Below are positions 22,622 to 30,088 of a DNA stretch of 30,088 bases, piece after piece; within the stretch, counting starts at the first letter, position 1; each line of letters starts with the position of its first letter. Both the position numbers and the translations under genes were made by a program. Source of the stretch: an uncultured Anaerococcus sp. Lineage in GTDB: Bacteria; Bacillota; Clostridia; Tissierellales; Peptoniphilaceae. The notes under the pieces were generated by a model. It worked only from the letters and a program-made list of their open reading frames with translations, was not told where the DNA came from and did no database searches. The stretch spans positions 1 to 30,088 of the forward strand of contig NZ_CALTSY010000024.1 in assembly GCF_943908415.1 (NCBI RefSeq), given 5' to 3'.

Positions 22622-23395
22622 CTAAATCATTATGGACTTAAATAGCTCCTTACTATAATCTGATCTTTTTGGATCATCTATATCTTTTGTCTTAAATAAG
22701 TCTACCATTTTACCATTGTATAAGACACCTATCCTATCACATAGATAGGCTATTACATTTAAGTCATGGGAGATAAATAATGTTGTAAAGTGATGTATTT
22801 CTTGAAGTTCTTTGATAAGATTTAGTATTTGGGCCTGTATACTTACATCAAGAGCGCTAACCCCTTCATCTATTATAAGAAATTCCGGATCTATTAAAAG
22901 TGCTGATGCTATTGCGATTCTTTGTTTTTGTCCACCAGATAGGCTCGATGGATAATATTCAAGGACATCTTCTTCCATTTCAATTTCTTTTAAAATTTCC
23001 TTTATTTTTTCATCTCCACCATTTTCATAAAGATCATGGATTTTAAGTACTTCCCTTAAAGAAAAACCTATAGTCTTTTTAGGATTTAGGGCTTGGTAGG
23101 GATTTTGAAAGACTACTTGCAGTCTTTTTCTGTAATCTTTTAGCTCTTTTTTATTAAATTTGCTTATATCCTTATCGTTAAAGTAAATTGTACCTGAACT
23201 TTCTTCAACAAGTCTAAGAATAATATTAGACAGGGTAGTTTTGCCTGATCCACTTTCTCCAACTAGGCCAAAAATCTCTCCCCTGTTTACATTAAAACTT
23301 ACATTATCTAAGGCTTTCTTGTCGTCTTTTTTAAAAAGTATGGCTGAGTCCTTATATATTTTGCTTACATGCTCTATTCTTAAAATCTCATCCAT
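22622..23395 (-). CDS. Oligopeptide/dipeptide ABC transporter ATPase (DppF/OppF-like)
   Basis: Second of two ATPases that power the peptide importer, 257 residues. Seen: Walker A GESGSGKT, Q-loop region VVFQNPYQALNP, signature LSGGQKQR, Walker B FLIIDEGVSALD (Gly where Pro is usual), and H-loop ISHD. The common C-terminal oligopeptide domain is short here, as in OppF/DppF. The start at 23395 is chosen because GGAGG lies five bases upstream of it; an in-frame ATG at 23407 contains that ribosome site within its own first codons. The start overlaps the preceding ATPase gene by eight bases. Last gene of the operon. Confidence 0.93.
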   Translation of the reverse strand: MDEILRIEHVSKIYKDSAILFKKDDKKALDNVSFNVNRGEIFGLVGESGSGKTTLSNIILRLVEESSGTIYFNDKDISKFNKKELKDYRKRLQVVFQNPYQALNPKKTIGFSLREVLKIHDLYENGGDEKIKEILKEIEMEEDVLEYYPSSLSGGQKQRIAIASALLIDPEFLIIDEGVSALDVSIQAQILNLIKELQEIHHFTTLFISHDLNVIAYLCDRIGVLYNGKMVDLFKTKDIDDPKRSDYSKELFKSIMI

Positions 23396-24359
23396 GCTTT
23401 CCTCCATATAAGTGACAATCTACCTTATGACTTCCTTTCTTATAAGTTTGTGGATATGTTTTTTTGCATATATCCATGACATAATCACACCTATCAGCAA
23501 AGGGGCAGCCATCATTTGATCTGTTCTTTAGATCAGGAACATGGCCTTTGATATTGTAAAGTTTTTCTCCTCTTTTTTTAAAGTTTGGTACAGCTTTTAA
23601 AAGTGCCTTTGTATATGGATGTAGAGGATTTGCTATGACATCTGATGTATCACCTTTTTCTACTAATCTACCAGCGTACATTATCATTACAGTTTTTGAA
23701 ATTCTTTCTATAAGGTTTAGATCGTGGCTTATAAATACAATTGCACCTTGGTAAATCTTAGATATTTCCTTAAATAAGTCTATTATTTGCGCTTGAACTT
23801 TTGCATCTAAGGCTGTGGTTGGCTCGTCTGCAATTAGCACATTAGGGTTTGCTATAAGGCTCATAGCTATTACTATCCTCTGCTGCATTCCTCCAGATAG
23901 CTCGTGGGGATATTTGTTATAGAGATTTTCTACATCTCTTAATCCGCAGGCCTCCATAGTTTCTAAGACTAATTTTTTCCTTTTTTCCTTATCAAAGTCA
24001 TAGTGGATCGTAAGGACTTCTTCTATCTGCTTACCTACCTTCATCAAAGGATTTAGGGCAGAGCCTGGTTCTTGAAATACTGTGGCTATGCTTCTAGACC
24101 TATACTTCTTCCACTGTTTATCAGTTAGGCCTAGGACTTCTACATCTTTTAGCTTGCAAGATCCTGATTTAATTATGGCTGATGGAGACTGAATACCTAA
24201 TATAGTTTGGGTTGCTACAGTTTTGCCACAACCACTTTCTCCAACAAGGCCCACAAAGTCATTTTCTTCTAGGTCAAAGGATATATGATTTACTGCATTC
24301 TTATCGCCATTTTCAGTGGGAAAGGCAACTGTTAAATCTTTTACTTTTAATAATTTCAT
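23388..24359 (-). CDS. Oligopeptide/dipeptide ABC transporter ATPase (DppD/OppD-like)
   Basis: First ATPase of the importer, 323 residues. Seen: Walker A GESGCGKT (40-47), Q-loop VFQEPGSALNP, signature LSGGMQQR, Walker B VLIADEPTTALD and H-loop ISHD. The C-terminal oligopeptide/HPY domain has the family cysteine set Cys285, Cys291, Cys298 and Cys315 (CPFADRC...C...C), which in some members binds an iron-sulfur cluster. Its start overlaps the permease stop (ATGA at 24356-24359). The pair with the downstream ATPase marks a peptide or related-substrate importer rather than an exporter. Confidence 0.94.
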   Translation of the reverse strand: MKLLKVKDLTVAFPTENGDKNAVNHISFDLEENDFVGLVGESGCGKTVATQTILGIQSPSAIIKSGSCKLKDVEVLGLTDKQWKKYRSRSIATVFQEPGSALNPLMKVGKQIEEVLTIHYDFDKEKRKKLVLETMEACGLRDVENLYNKYPHELSGGMQQRIVIAMSLIANPNVLIADEPTTALDAKVQAQIIDLFKEISKIYQGAIVFISHDLNLIERISKTVMIMYAGRLVEKGDTSDVIANPLHPYTKALLKAVPNFKKRGEKLYNIKGHVPDLKNRSNDGCPFADRCDYVMDICKKTYPQTYKKGSHKVDCHLYGGKHG

Positions 24360-25174
24360 TTTCTAACCTTTTCCTTGAGTCTTTCGCTTCTAAACTTCTC
24401 TCCGTAAAGAGTAAATCCTAGGACTAGTAAGCTTAGACAAATACCTGTAGCTATAAAATAATGTGGAGCTTGGTTGAAGTATATTTGGCTTTCCTTTAGC
24501 ATCCTACCCCAAGAAGGATCAGGTGGCCTTACTCCAAGTCCCAAATATGATAGGCCAGCTTCTGCAAGGATAGCCTGTGAAATAGAAAGAACTATGGCAA
24601 CCATAAGCTGGTTTTTGATATTCGGCATAATATGATTGATAGCTATGTATAAGGGACTTGCGCCCTTTACTATAGCCGATTTTACAAATTGTGCACCCTT
24701 TACTTGGAGAAATCCGCTTCTTACCACTCTAGCAAAATATGGAATAGACATTATACCAATAGCAAGAATTGTATTAATAAGACCTGATCCAAAAACAGAA
24801 ACTAACATCATAGCAAAGAGTATGCCTGGAAAGGCCATAAGTGAGTCTATAAATCTCATAAGTATTTCATCTACTCTGCCTCCAAAATACCCTGCACTAG
24901 CTCCTATAATTATTCCTAAAAGAAGGGCAAGGGCAACTGTTCCAAAGGATAATACTATGGCATACTTGCTTCCTTCCATAAGCCTTGATAGAATATCTCT
25001 TCCCATATTATCTGTCCCAAGTGGGTGGATAAGGCTTGGATGCATTAGCTTCTGGCTTGTAACTATGGCATTTGGGTCATAGGGAGTCCAGAAAATTGAT
25101 ATGATAAATACTAGAAAGTAAAATCCAATTATAAATTTTCCTATATTTATAGCTATTTTATTATTTCTAATCAT
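24356..25174 (-). CDS. Peptide ABC transporter permease (DppC/OppC-like)
   Basis: Inner-membrane permease of 272 residues with about six hydrophobic segments. Seen: the DppC-type N-terminus with one segment then HPLGTDNMGRDILSRLMEGSK, and the cytoplasmic EAA-type loop (VKGASPLYIAINHIMPN) that contacts the ATPases. AEAGLSYLGLGVRPPDPSWGRML near the C-terminus is typical of OppC/DppC/NikC. It overlaps both neighbours by four bases (ATGA at each end), so all parts of the complex are translationally coupled. Nickel or other ABC-5 substrates cannot be excluded, but the peptidase-rich setting favours peptides. Confidence 0.94.
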   Translation of the reverse strand: MIRNNKIAINIGKFIIGFYFLVFIISIFWTPYDPNAIVTSQKLMHPSLIHPLGTDNMGRDILSRLMEGSKYAIVLSFGTVALALLLGIIIGASAGYFGGRVDEILMRFIDSLMAFPGILFAMMLVSVFGSGLINTILAIGIMSIPYFARVVRSGFLQVKGAQFVKSAIVKGASPLYIAINHIMPNIKNQLMVAIVLSISQAILAEAGLSYLGLGVRPPDPSWGRMLKESQIYFNQAPHYFIATGICLSLLVLGFTLYGEKFRSERLKEKVRK

Positions 25175-26118
25175 CTCCCACCTCTTATCCTAGGATCTAT
25201 TAGTCCATAGGCTATATCTATTATTAGATTTATAAATATTACTAGAAAAGCTACTGCTAGGATAACTGATTGTATTAAAGGAAAGTCCCTTGATGAAATA
25301 GATGCCACTATAAGTGAACCTATACCTGGAAGTGCAAAAACATTTTCTATAATCAAAGACCCACCTACACTTGAAGTAAGACTCATGCCTATAACTGTAA
25401 TAACTGGTATGAGTGCATTTTTTAGAACATGTTTATACATTATTTCTCTTAAAGTAAGCCCCTTCATCCTAGCGGTCCTTACATAGTCCTTGTTTATCTC
25501 ATCTAGTATTGCTGCCTGCATATATCTAATTATGGTTGATATATTAGGTATAGCTATAGCAAGGGATGGCAAGAAAAAATTTTTTAATTTTTCTAAAAAT
25601 CCACCGCTCATAGCATTATAAGATAGGGTACTAAAGATACCCAGCTTAACTGCAAATAAGTATATCAATAAGAAAGCTAGCCAAAAAGATGGTACGGATA
25701 TACCAAGTTGGGTGATGGCAGTTATTATTGATGCATACCACTTATCTGAGTTTAATGTTATTTGTATAGACAATGGAATTGCAATAATTATGGATAAGAT
25801 TAAAGAGTACAAGGTTAGATAGAGGGTAACTGGAAGTTTCTTTAAAAAAAGTGTACTTACAGGCATCCTATACTTAAGGCTCATCCCCATATCCAATCTA
25901 AAGATACCTCCTATCCAACTTATATATCTTTCAAACATTGACTTATCCAGCCCCAGCTCTCTTTCAAGAGCCTTAATTTGGGCTGGGTCTGCCTCAGTTC
26001 CTAAAATAATCTCAGCGGGATTGCCTGGGATAATTTGAAATACTAAAAATATTAGGGCAGATACAAAAAACAAAGTCAATATTATAGACAAGAGCTTTTT
26101 TAAAATCGCCTTAGTCAT
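25171..26118 (-). CDS. Peptide ABC transporter permease (DppB/OppB-like)
   Basis: Partner permease of 315 residues with about six membrane segments. Seen: the OppB/DppB start LKKLLSIILTLFFVSALIFLVFQIIPGNPA, then LGLDKSMFERYISWIGGI, the EAA-type loop TARMKGLTLREIMYKHVLKNALIPV, and the ending FINLIIDIAYGLIDPRIR. The start overlaps the substrate-binding protein stop by eight bases. Length and topology are normal. Confidence 0.94.
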   Translation of the reverse strand: MTKAILKKLLSIILTLFFVSALIFLVFQIIPGNPAEIILGTEADPAQIKALERELGLDKSMFERYISWIGGIFRLDMGMSLKYRMPVSTLFLKKLPVTLYLTLYSLILSIIIAIPLSIQITLNSDKWYASIITAITQLGISVPSFWLAFLLIYLFAVKLGIFSTLSYNAMSGGFLEKLKNFFLPSLAIAIPNISTIIRYMQAAILDEINKDYVRTARMKGLTLREIMYKHVLKNALIPVITVIGMSLTSSVGGSLIIENVFALPGIGSLIVASISSRDFPLIQSVILAVAFLVIFINLIIDIAYGLIDPRIRGGR

Positions 26119-27622
26119 TTTTCTCTTCTATATCCTCAAGATTTAATTTTTGCACAGGATAAGACTTAAGTCCTGTAAGTTCATTATTTAGAGCTTGGTT
26201 ATTATCTGGATCTGTCAAAAATACACTAGCAGCATCTTTTGCCATGATTTCTTGAGCATCCTTTATATTATTAGCCAAGTCCTCATCACTATCAGCTTTT
26301 ATGGCACTTTCTATGTCATTATCAAAATCATCATTCTTGTAGTTAATAAAGTTCTTCTCATTAGTAGAGACATATCTATCCAAAACTCTTATTGGATCTA
26401 CATAACCTATGAATCCACATACACTTGCTTGATAGTCTTTTTCCTTATAGACCTTAGTCAACCAAGTTGAAAACTCAATTGGGTCAAGAGTTACATTTAT
26501 ACCAACTTTCCCAAGTTGAGCTTGGATAAGTTCTGCAGTATCCATGTGGTATTTATAATCGCTTGGCACTGTTATCTTTAGATCAAATCCATCTTCGTAT
26601 CCTGCTTCTTTTAGAAGTTCTTTTGCCTTATCTACATCGTAAGGATAAGTCTCTCCAAGGTCATTATAATAGTCCTTTAGGGCAGGAGAGAAAGCTGAGT
26701 AGAGCTTACTAGCCTTACCGTCGGCGGCAGTCTCAATGATTTCATCCTTATCTATAGCATAGTTCACTGCTTCTCTTACCTTTTCATTATCAAAAGGAGC
26801 AACTTCATTATTTAAAGCTAGTAGTTGAACTAAATTTTGAGCAGATGAGTAAATATCACAAGAATCTCCGATTTGATCTAGTTCATCAGCAGTTAACACT
26901 GAAGCGAGGTCAACTTCCTTATTATTCATCGCCATAACTAGACTTTGCCTATCTGCTATCCTTAATATTTCAACATTCTCAAACTTAGCTATATGATCTT
27001 TGTTATGATAATCATCAAATCTCTTAAGCTTCATCCCCTCACCTGGTGTATATGATACAAACTCAAATGGTCCTGTACCAATTGGCTTAGTTTCATTATC
27101 TTCATAATCTTTTTGGATTATAGGTTGGGTGTTTAAGAAAATAAATGAGTTAGATTTTTCTTTTAATTTCACTTTTATTTCATTTGCTGAAACAATATCA
27201 AGCGATTCAATTTGTGAAAAATTGCTTGATTTTGGCTCACCACTGCTAAGTCCTGCTAGAGCATCATAGGTATAGTAGACATCATCAGCAGTAAAGTCTT
27301 TTCCATTGTGAAACTTAACTCCTTCCTTCAATTTAAAATCATAAGTTAGGCCATCTTCGCTAACTTCATAAGAATCACAAAGGTCTGGTACAAGCTTTCC
27401 ATCTTCATCTACATCGAATAGTCCATCAAATACCTGATCCATTATAGTCTTTGTATCTCCTGCAGTAGCATTAAAGGGATCCAGAGAATCAATCTCTGTA
27501 AACATAGCAACCCTTAAAGGCTTATCAGAATTATCCGCACTGTCTTTCTTATCCGCACTACCGCATGAAGTAAGTAGAAAAGCTGTCAATACAATAGTTG
27601 CGAATATATTTCTCTTTTTCAT
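26111..27622 (-). CDS. Peptide-type ABC substrate-binding lipoprotein (family 5)
   Basis: Lipid-anchored extracellular receptor of the importer, 503 residues. Seen: the signal MKKRNIF, a hydrophobic stretch and the lipobox LTSC (Cys20). The SBP_bac_5 fold follows, with DSLDPFNATAGDTKTIMDQVFDGLF, LTYDFKLKEGVKFHNGKDFTADDVYYTYDAL and KEAGYEDGFDL. The start at 27622 is chosen from AGGAGG upstream and the clean signal peptide; an in-frame ATG at 27718 would read through the promoter and the upstream terminator. First gene of the five-gene operon. The ligand is not certain: di- or oligopeptides are the default reading and the family also includes nickel binders. Confidence 0.93.
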   Translation of the reverse strand: MKKRNIFATIVLTAFLLTSCGSADKKDSADNSDKPLRVAMFTEIDSLDPFNATAGDTKTIMDQVFDGLFDVDEDGKLVPDLCDSYEVSEDGLTYDFKLKEGVKFHNGKDFTADDVYYTYDALAGLSSGEPKSSNFSQIESLDIVSANEIKVKLKEKSNSFIFLNTQPIIQKDYEDNETKPIGTGPFEFVSYTPGEGMKLKRFDDYHNKDHIAKFENVEILRIADRQSLVMAMNNKEVDLASVLTADELDQIGDSCDIYSSAQNLVQLLALNNEVAPFDNEKVREAVNYAIDKDEIIETAADGKASKLYSAFSPALKDYYNDLGETYPYDVDKAKELLKEAGYEDGFDLKITVPSDYKYHMDTAELIQAQLGKVGINVTLDPIEFSTWLTKVYKEKDYQASVCGFIGYVDPIRVLDRYVSTNEKNFINYKNDDFDNDIESAIKADSDEDLANNIKDAQEIMAKDAASVFLTDPDNNQALNNELTGLKSYPVQKLNLEDIEEKND

Positions 27623-27649
27623 AATTCCTCCTAAAAATAATCTGACTTT

Positions 27650-27678
27650 ATTATAACAAATAGTTAAAAATCTAACAA
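27650..27678 (-). promoter_or_regulatory. Promoter of the peptide importer operon
   Basis: Seen on the minus strand: TTGTTA (27678 to 27673, 4 of 6), 17 bases, TATAAT (27655 to 27650), with an extended -10 (TGT before TATAAT). It gives a short leader to ATG 27622. Confidence 0.7.
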
Positions 27679-27698
27679 GATATTTTTTTAAAAAAAGA

Positions 27699-27718
27699 AT
27701 GGACCAAATTTGATCCAT
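27699..27718 (-). terminator. Intrinsic terminator of the M18/MTH1187 unit
   Basis: Seen: ATGGATC pairs with GGTCCAT (one G-U pair) around AAATTT, followed on the minus strand by CTTTTTTT. It lies just after the stop at 27727. Confidence 0.75.
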
Positions 27719-27726
27719 CCTACTTC

Positions 27727-28023
27727 TTACAACTTATCTTGCACTGATTTTATCTTTTGCTCCATATGACCATCTTTATCACGTCTATCATCCATTTTTA
27801 TTACTGTATAAACCCTGTCAGATCCAGCATCAAAAACTTCTTCTTGCATCTTACGAGCAAGCTCAAAACACTTATCAGGGTCGGCTTCTATAACTGTACC
27901 CATTGGGTTTAGCTCGTGTTTTACACCAGCTTTTTCTAAAACTTTACTAGCACTTGCAACATATTTACTAACTGATGTTTCCTTTGTCCCTATTGGAATC
28001 AAACAAATTTCCATTATAGCCAT
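27727..28023 (-). CDS. MTH1187-family (DUF77) thiamine-binding-like protein
   Basis: 98-residue cytosolic protein of the MTH1187/YkoF-like family, small ferredoxin-fold proteins that assemble as oligomers; some members bind thiamine or pyrimidine parts of it. Seen: EICLIPIGTKETSVSKYVA at the start, then VLEKAGVKHELNPMGTVIEAD, the conserved centre, and DRVYTVIKMDDRRDK near the C-terminus. ATG 28023 follows AGGAGG; an internal ATG three codons later is less well placed. It lies nine bases after the second M18 aminopeptidase gene and is co-transcribed with it. The ligand is inferred from the family only. Confidence 0.87.
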   Translation of the reverse strand: MAIMEICLIPIGTKETSVSKYVASASKVLEKAGVKHELNPMGTVIEADPDKCFELARKMQEEVFDAGSDRVYTVIKMDDRRDKDGHMEQKIKSVQDKL

Positions 28024-28032
28024 AATTACCTC

Positions 28033-29307
28033 CTAAAAATCTTTCTCATAAAAGGCCTTATATATCTTATAGGCCTCTAAGTGGTCTTCTATGCCCCCTA
28101 GCTCTCTTATAGAGTGCATGGCAAGTATTGGTTCTCCTACATCTATAGATGTAATACCTAGGCCAGTAGAAGCTATTGGACCTATAGTAGATCCACCTTG
28201 TTTGTCATTCCTATTGTGGAATTTTTGGATCTTGCATCCTATAGAATCTGCCAAATCTATAAGCCTAGCATTGGACGCTATACTTGATGAATATGCTCCA
28301 TTGGCAGCAGTTTTTATTACAAGACCTCCATTCATTTCTATCAGATTAGTTGGGTCATTGTATTCCTTAAAGTTTGGATGAATAGCATGGGCTTGGTCTG
28401 CTGATATTAGATAGCTATTAGCCAAGGCTATATAAAAGTCCTCATTATCTAAGCCCATATTATCAGATAACCTTTTAAGTGTATCCTTCAAAAAGGGTGA
28501 AAATGCACCAGCACTTGTCCTAGAACCTATCTCTTCGTTATCATTTAGGACAAGTACATTGTTCTTAGTCCCATCACTATCACAAAGAGCTCTAAGAGAT
28601 GCGTGGACTGATCCTAGATTATCTATCCTTCCTACCTGGTACATATTATTTATAATAGTACCCTTTTGCCTATCATAAAGACCTAGGTCATAGTCAAGTA
28701 TAGCAGAACTTTCTATATCTAGTTCCTCTGCTAAAAGCTCTTGTAAGTATCCATTTTCAAAATCTTCTTTTACAGTTTTTATAATTGGATAAAGATGATT
28801 TTGAGGATTAAGCTCAAAGCCCTTGTTAACTTCCCTATTCATATGGATAGCAGCACTTGGTATTGTTAGCAAATCCTTATCTATATTTACTAAGCTGCTT
28901 TTTATATTCTCTCCTTCTTTGTAAGAAACTTTTCCTGCAAGTGATAAGCACCTATCTAGCCATGTATAATAAATCATTCCTCCATATGGCTCAATATTAA
29001 GTTTTAGATATCCCTTATCATTTATTTCAGGATTTGATTTAACCTTAAAAGTAGGGCTATCTGTATGGCTTCCTATGATATCAAATCCCTTAGTCAAATC
29101 ATTTCCTACTGTAAAGGCAATAAGAGCTGAATCATTACGGGTCACATAATATTTACCATTTTCTTTAAGATCCCATCTTTCATTTTCTAAAAGTTTCTTA
29201 AATCCATTCTCCTCTAAAATATTACTTGCGTTTTTTAAAGCAAAGTAATTTAAGGGGCTCGCGTCAATAAATTCTAACAAATCTTTACTAAATTCTAAAC
29301 TCTTCAT
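28033..29307 (-). CDS. M18-family aminopeptidase (shorter paralogue)
   Basis: Cytosolic metallo-aminopeptidase of 424 residues. Seen M18 metal motifs: GSHTDSPTFKVK (His81, Asp83), GRIDNLGSVHASL (Asp229), NDNEEIGSRTSAGA (Glu258/259), SADQAHAIHPNF (Asp304) and LAMHSIRELGG (His398). The N-terminal FIDASPLNYFALKNASNIL is characteristic of the DnpEP/ApeB branch and differs from the 460-residue paralogue at 13607-14989. ATG 29307 has only a weak ribosome site (AAGAATAG), and I see no clear promoter, so the expression level may be modest. Operon with the MTH1187-family gene. Confidence 0.92.
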   Translation of the reverse strand: MKSLEFSKDLLEFIDASPLNYFALKNASNILEENGFKKLLENERWDLKENGKYYVTRNDSALIAFTVGNDLTKGFDIIGSHTDSPTFKVKSNPEINDKGYLKLNIEPYGGMIYYTWLDRCLSLAGKVSYKEGENIKSSLVNIDKDLLTIPSAAIHMNREVNKGFELNPQNHLYPIIKTVKEDFENGYLQELLAEELDIESSAILDYDLGLYDRQKGTIINNMYQVGRIDNLGSVHASLRALCDSDGTKNNVLVLNDNEEIGSRTSAGAFSPFLKDTLKRLSDNMGLDNEDFYIALANSYLISADQAHAIHPNFKEYNDPTNLIEMNGGLVIKTAANGAYSSSIASNARLIDLADSIGCKIQKFHNRNDKQGGSTIGPIASTGLGITSIDVGEPILAMHSIRELGGIEDHLEAYKIYKAFYEKDF

Positions 29308-29350
29308 ATACTATTCTTACCCAACTTCAAAGAGAAATTTTGATGTAATT

Positions 29351-29379
29351 TTGACTATTTATGACAATATCCTTATAAT
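29351..29379 (+). promoter_or_regulatory. xpt promoter
   Basis: Seen: TTGACT (29351-29356), 17 bases, TATAAT (29374-29379), an 11 of 12 match. A second TATAAT follows at 29383-29388. The leader of about 33 bases has no room for a purine riboswitch. Confidence 0.8.
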
Positions 29380-29418
29380 AAGTATAATAAATTAAAAGAA
29401 TATACATAAGGAGTTAGC

Positions 29419-29994
29419 ATGAAAGAATTAGAACAAAAAATCCTTGATGAAGGTATTGTCCTTGGAGATAATATATTAAAAGTAGATTCATTTTTAAATC
29501 AACAAATTGATGTTGAGTTAATAGAAAAAATGGGAGAAGAATTTGCCGAATATTTCAAAGATAAAAATATAGATAAGGTATTTACCGTAGAATCATCTGG
29601 TATAGCACCAGCACTTGCAACAGCACAAAAATTAGGTGTAAAATGCGTATTCGGACGTAAGAAGCAATCCCTAACTACGAGTGAAGAGGTATATCATTCA
29701 TCAGTATTTTCCTTTACTAAACAAGTAATGAATGAACTTATAGTTAATAAAGAATTCATTAAAGAAGATGAAAATGTCCTAATGATAGATGATTTTTTAG
29801 CTAATGGCCAAGCTGCCAAGGGAATGATTGCAATCATAAGACAAGCAGGAGCTAATCCAGTAGGTTGTGGCATAGTCATAGAAAAGTCTTTCAACAACGG
29901 TCGTTCCATTGTAGAGGAAATGGGAGTAGAAGTATATTCTCTAGCAAGGATTTCTAAACTTGAAAATGGTAATATTGTTTTTGAAGAAAACTAA
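29419..29994 (+). CDS. xpt: Xanthine phosphoribosyltransferase
   Basis: Cytosolic purine-salvage enzyme of 191 residues that converts xanthine and PRPP to XMP. Seen: the PRPP-binding motif VLMIDDFLANGQAAKG, the early SSGIAPALATAQKLGVKCVFGRKK segment, and IVIEKSFNNGR near the C-terminus, all characteristic of firmicute Xpt and close in length to it. ATG 29419 follows AAGGAG. It forms its own unit with a strong promoter. In Bacillus it is often joined to pbuX and controlled by a guanine riboswitch or PurR; neither is visible here. No clear terminator is seen in the 94 bases left in the window. Confidence 0.94.
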   Translation: MKELEQKILDEGIVLGDNILKVDSFLNQQIDVELIEKMGEEFAEYFKDKNIDKVFTVESSGIAPALATAQKLGVKCVFGRKKQSLTTSEEVYHSSVFSFTKQVMNELIVNKEFIKEDENVLMIDDFLANGQAAKGMIAIIRQAGANPVGCGIVIEKSFNNGRSIVEEMGVEVYSLARISKLENGNIVFEEN

Positions 29995-30088
29995 TTTCTT
30001 TAATATATATAGATATAAAAAAAGTAGCTTAAATGAGACTATGTAATATTTTGTGTATAGAACCTCCTGATTAGGGTAAAGAAAAACT

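Noticed and set aside
27623..27718. N-terminal extension of the substrate-binding lipoprotein
   Set aside because: It would translate through the promoter and the upstream terminator and displace the lipoprotein signal; AGGAGG supports the start at 27622.
29308..29418. Purine riboswitch in front of xpt
   Set aside because: The leader after the TTGACT/TATAAT promoter is only about 33 bases.
29995..30088. Terminator or new gene after xpt
   Set aside because: Only AT-rich weak pairings are present. An AGGAGG lies on the minus strand near 30063 but no start codon follows it at a usable distance.

Overview
The window reads as chromosomal DNA of a low-GC (about one third G+C by eye) Gram-positive anaerobe. 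The closest fit from gene content is a peptide-using anaerobic coccus of the Peptoniphilaceae/Tissierellia type (Anaerococcus-like). Supporting features are firmicute-type veg, Ddl/MurF wall synthesis, a CIRCE heat-shock operator, two M18 aminopeptidases beside an oligopeptide ABC importer, and strong AT-rich sigma-A promoters. The taxon is an inference from style and content, not from a marker gene. I see no rRNA, tRNA, CRISPR array, transposase, prophage or toxin-antitoxin module, and no clear new defence or biosynthetic system. It is a compact, mostly housekeeping region, and its more interesting points are regulatory sites and a few odd protein motifs.

Layout. 1-953 (-): a secreted SH3b-SH3b-Apf/lysozyme-like wall protein with its own terminator and a promoter overlapping a perfect dyad. 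1402-4757 (+): a ddl-murF-pfkB operon ending in a 17-bp bidirectional terminator. 4823-5107 (-): a small membrane protein. 8886-5175 (-): a five-gene operon of GntR/YtrA-type regulator, ABC ATPase, ABC permease, dCMP deaminase and uridine phosphorylase. 10582-8990 (-): cardiolipin synthase, divergent from 10669-13111 (+), which holds a pyridoxal-kinase-like protein, a MATE exporter and a very acidic lipoprotein. 13509-13270 (-): veg with a perfect consensus promoter. 16840-13607 (-): htpG and an M18 aminopeptidase under a CIRCE element. 17272-16907 (-): a small coiled-coil/membrane protein. 17398-17613 (+): a stand-alone DUF1858-type CxxC protein. 21093-17636 (-): a CNNM/CorC-like protein, a CBS-DRTGG pyrophosphatase and a Nudix hydrolase. 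21198-22517 (+): an AzgA-type purine permease. 27622-22622 (-): a five-gene Opp/Dpp importer. 29307-27727 (-): a second M18 aminopeptidase and an MTH1187-family protein. 29419-29994 (+): xanthine phosphoribosyltransferase.

How it fits together. Peptides imported by the Dpp/Opp system can be trimmed by the two cytosolic M18 aminopeptidases. Purine and pyrimidine salvage is represented by the purine permease, Xpt, uridine phosphorylase and dCMP deaminase. Envelope work is covered by Ddl, MurF, cardiolipin synthase and the Apf-like protein. Most transcription units are cleanly bounded by visible promoters and intrinsic terminators, several of which serve two convergent units.
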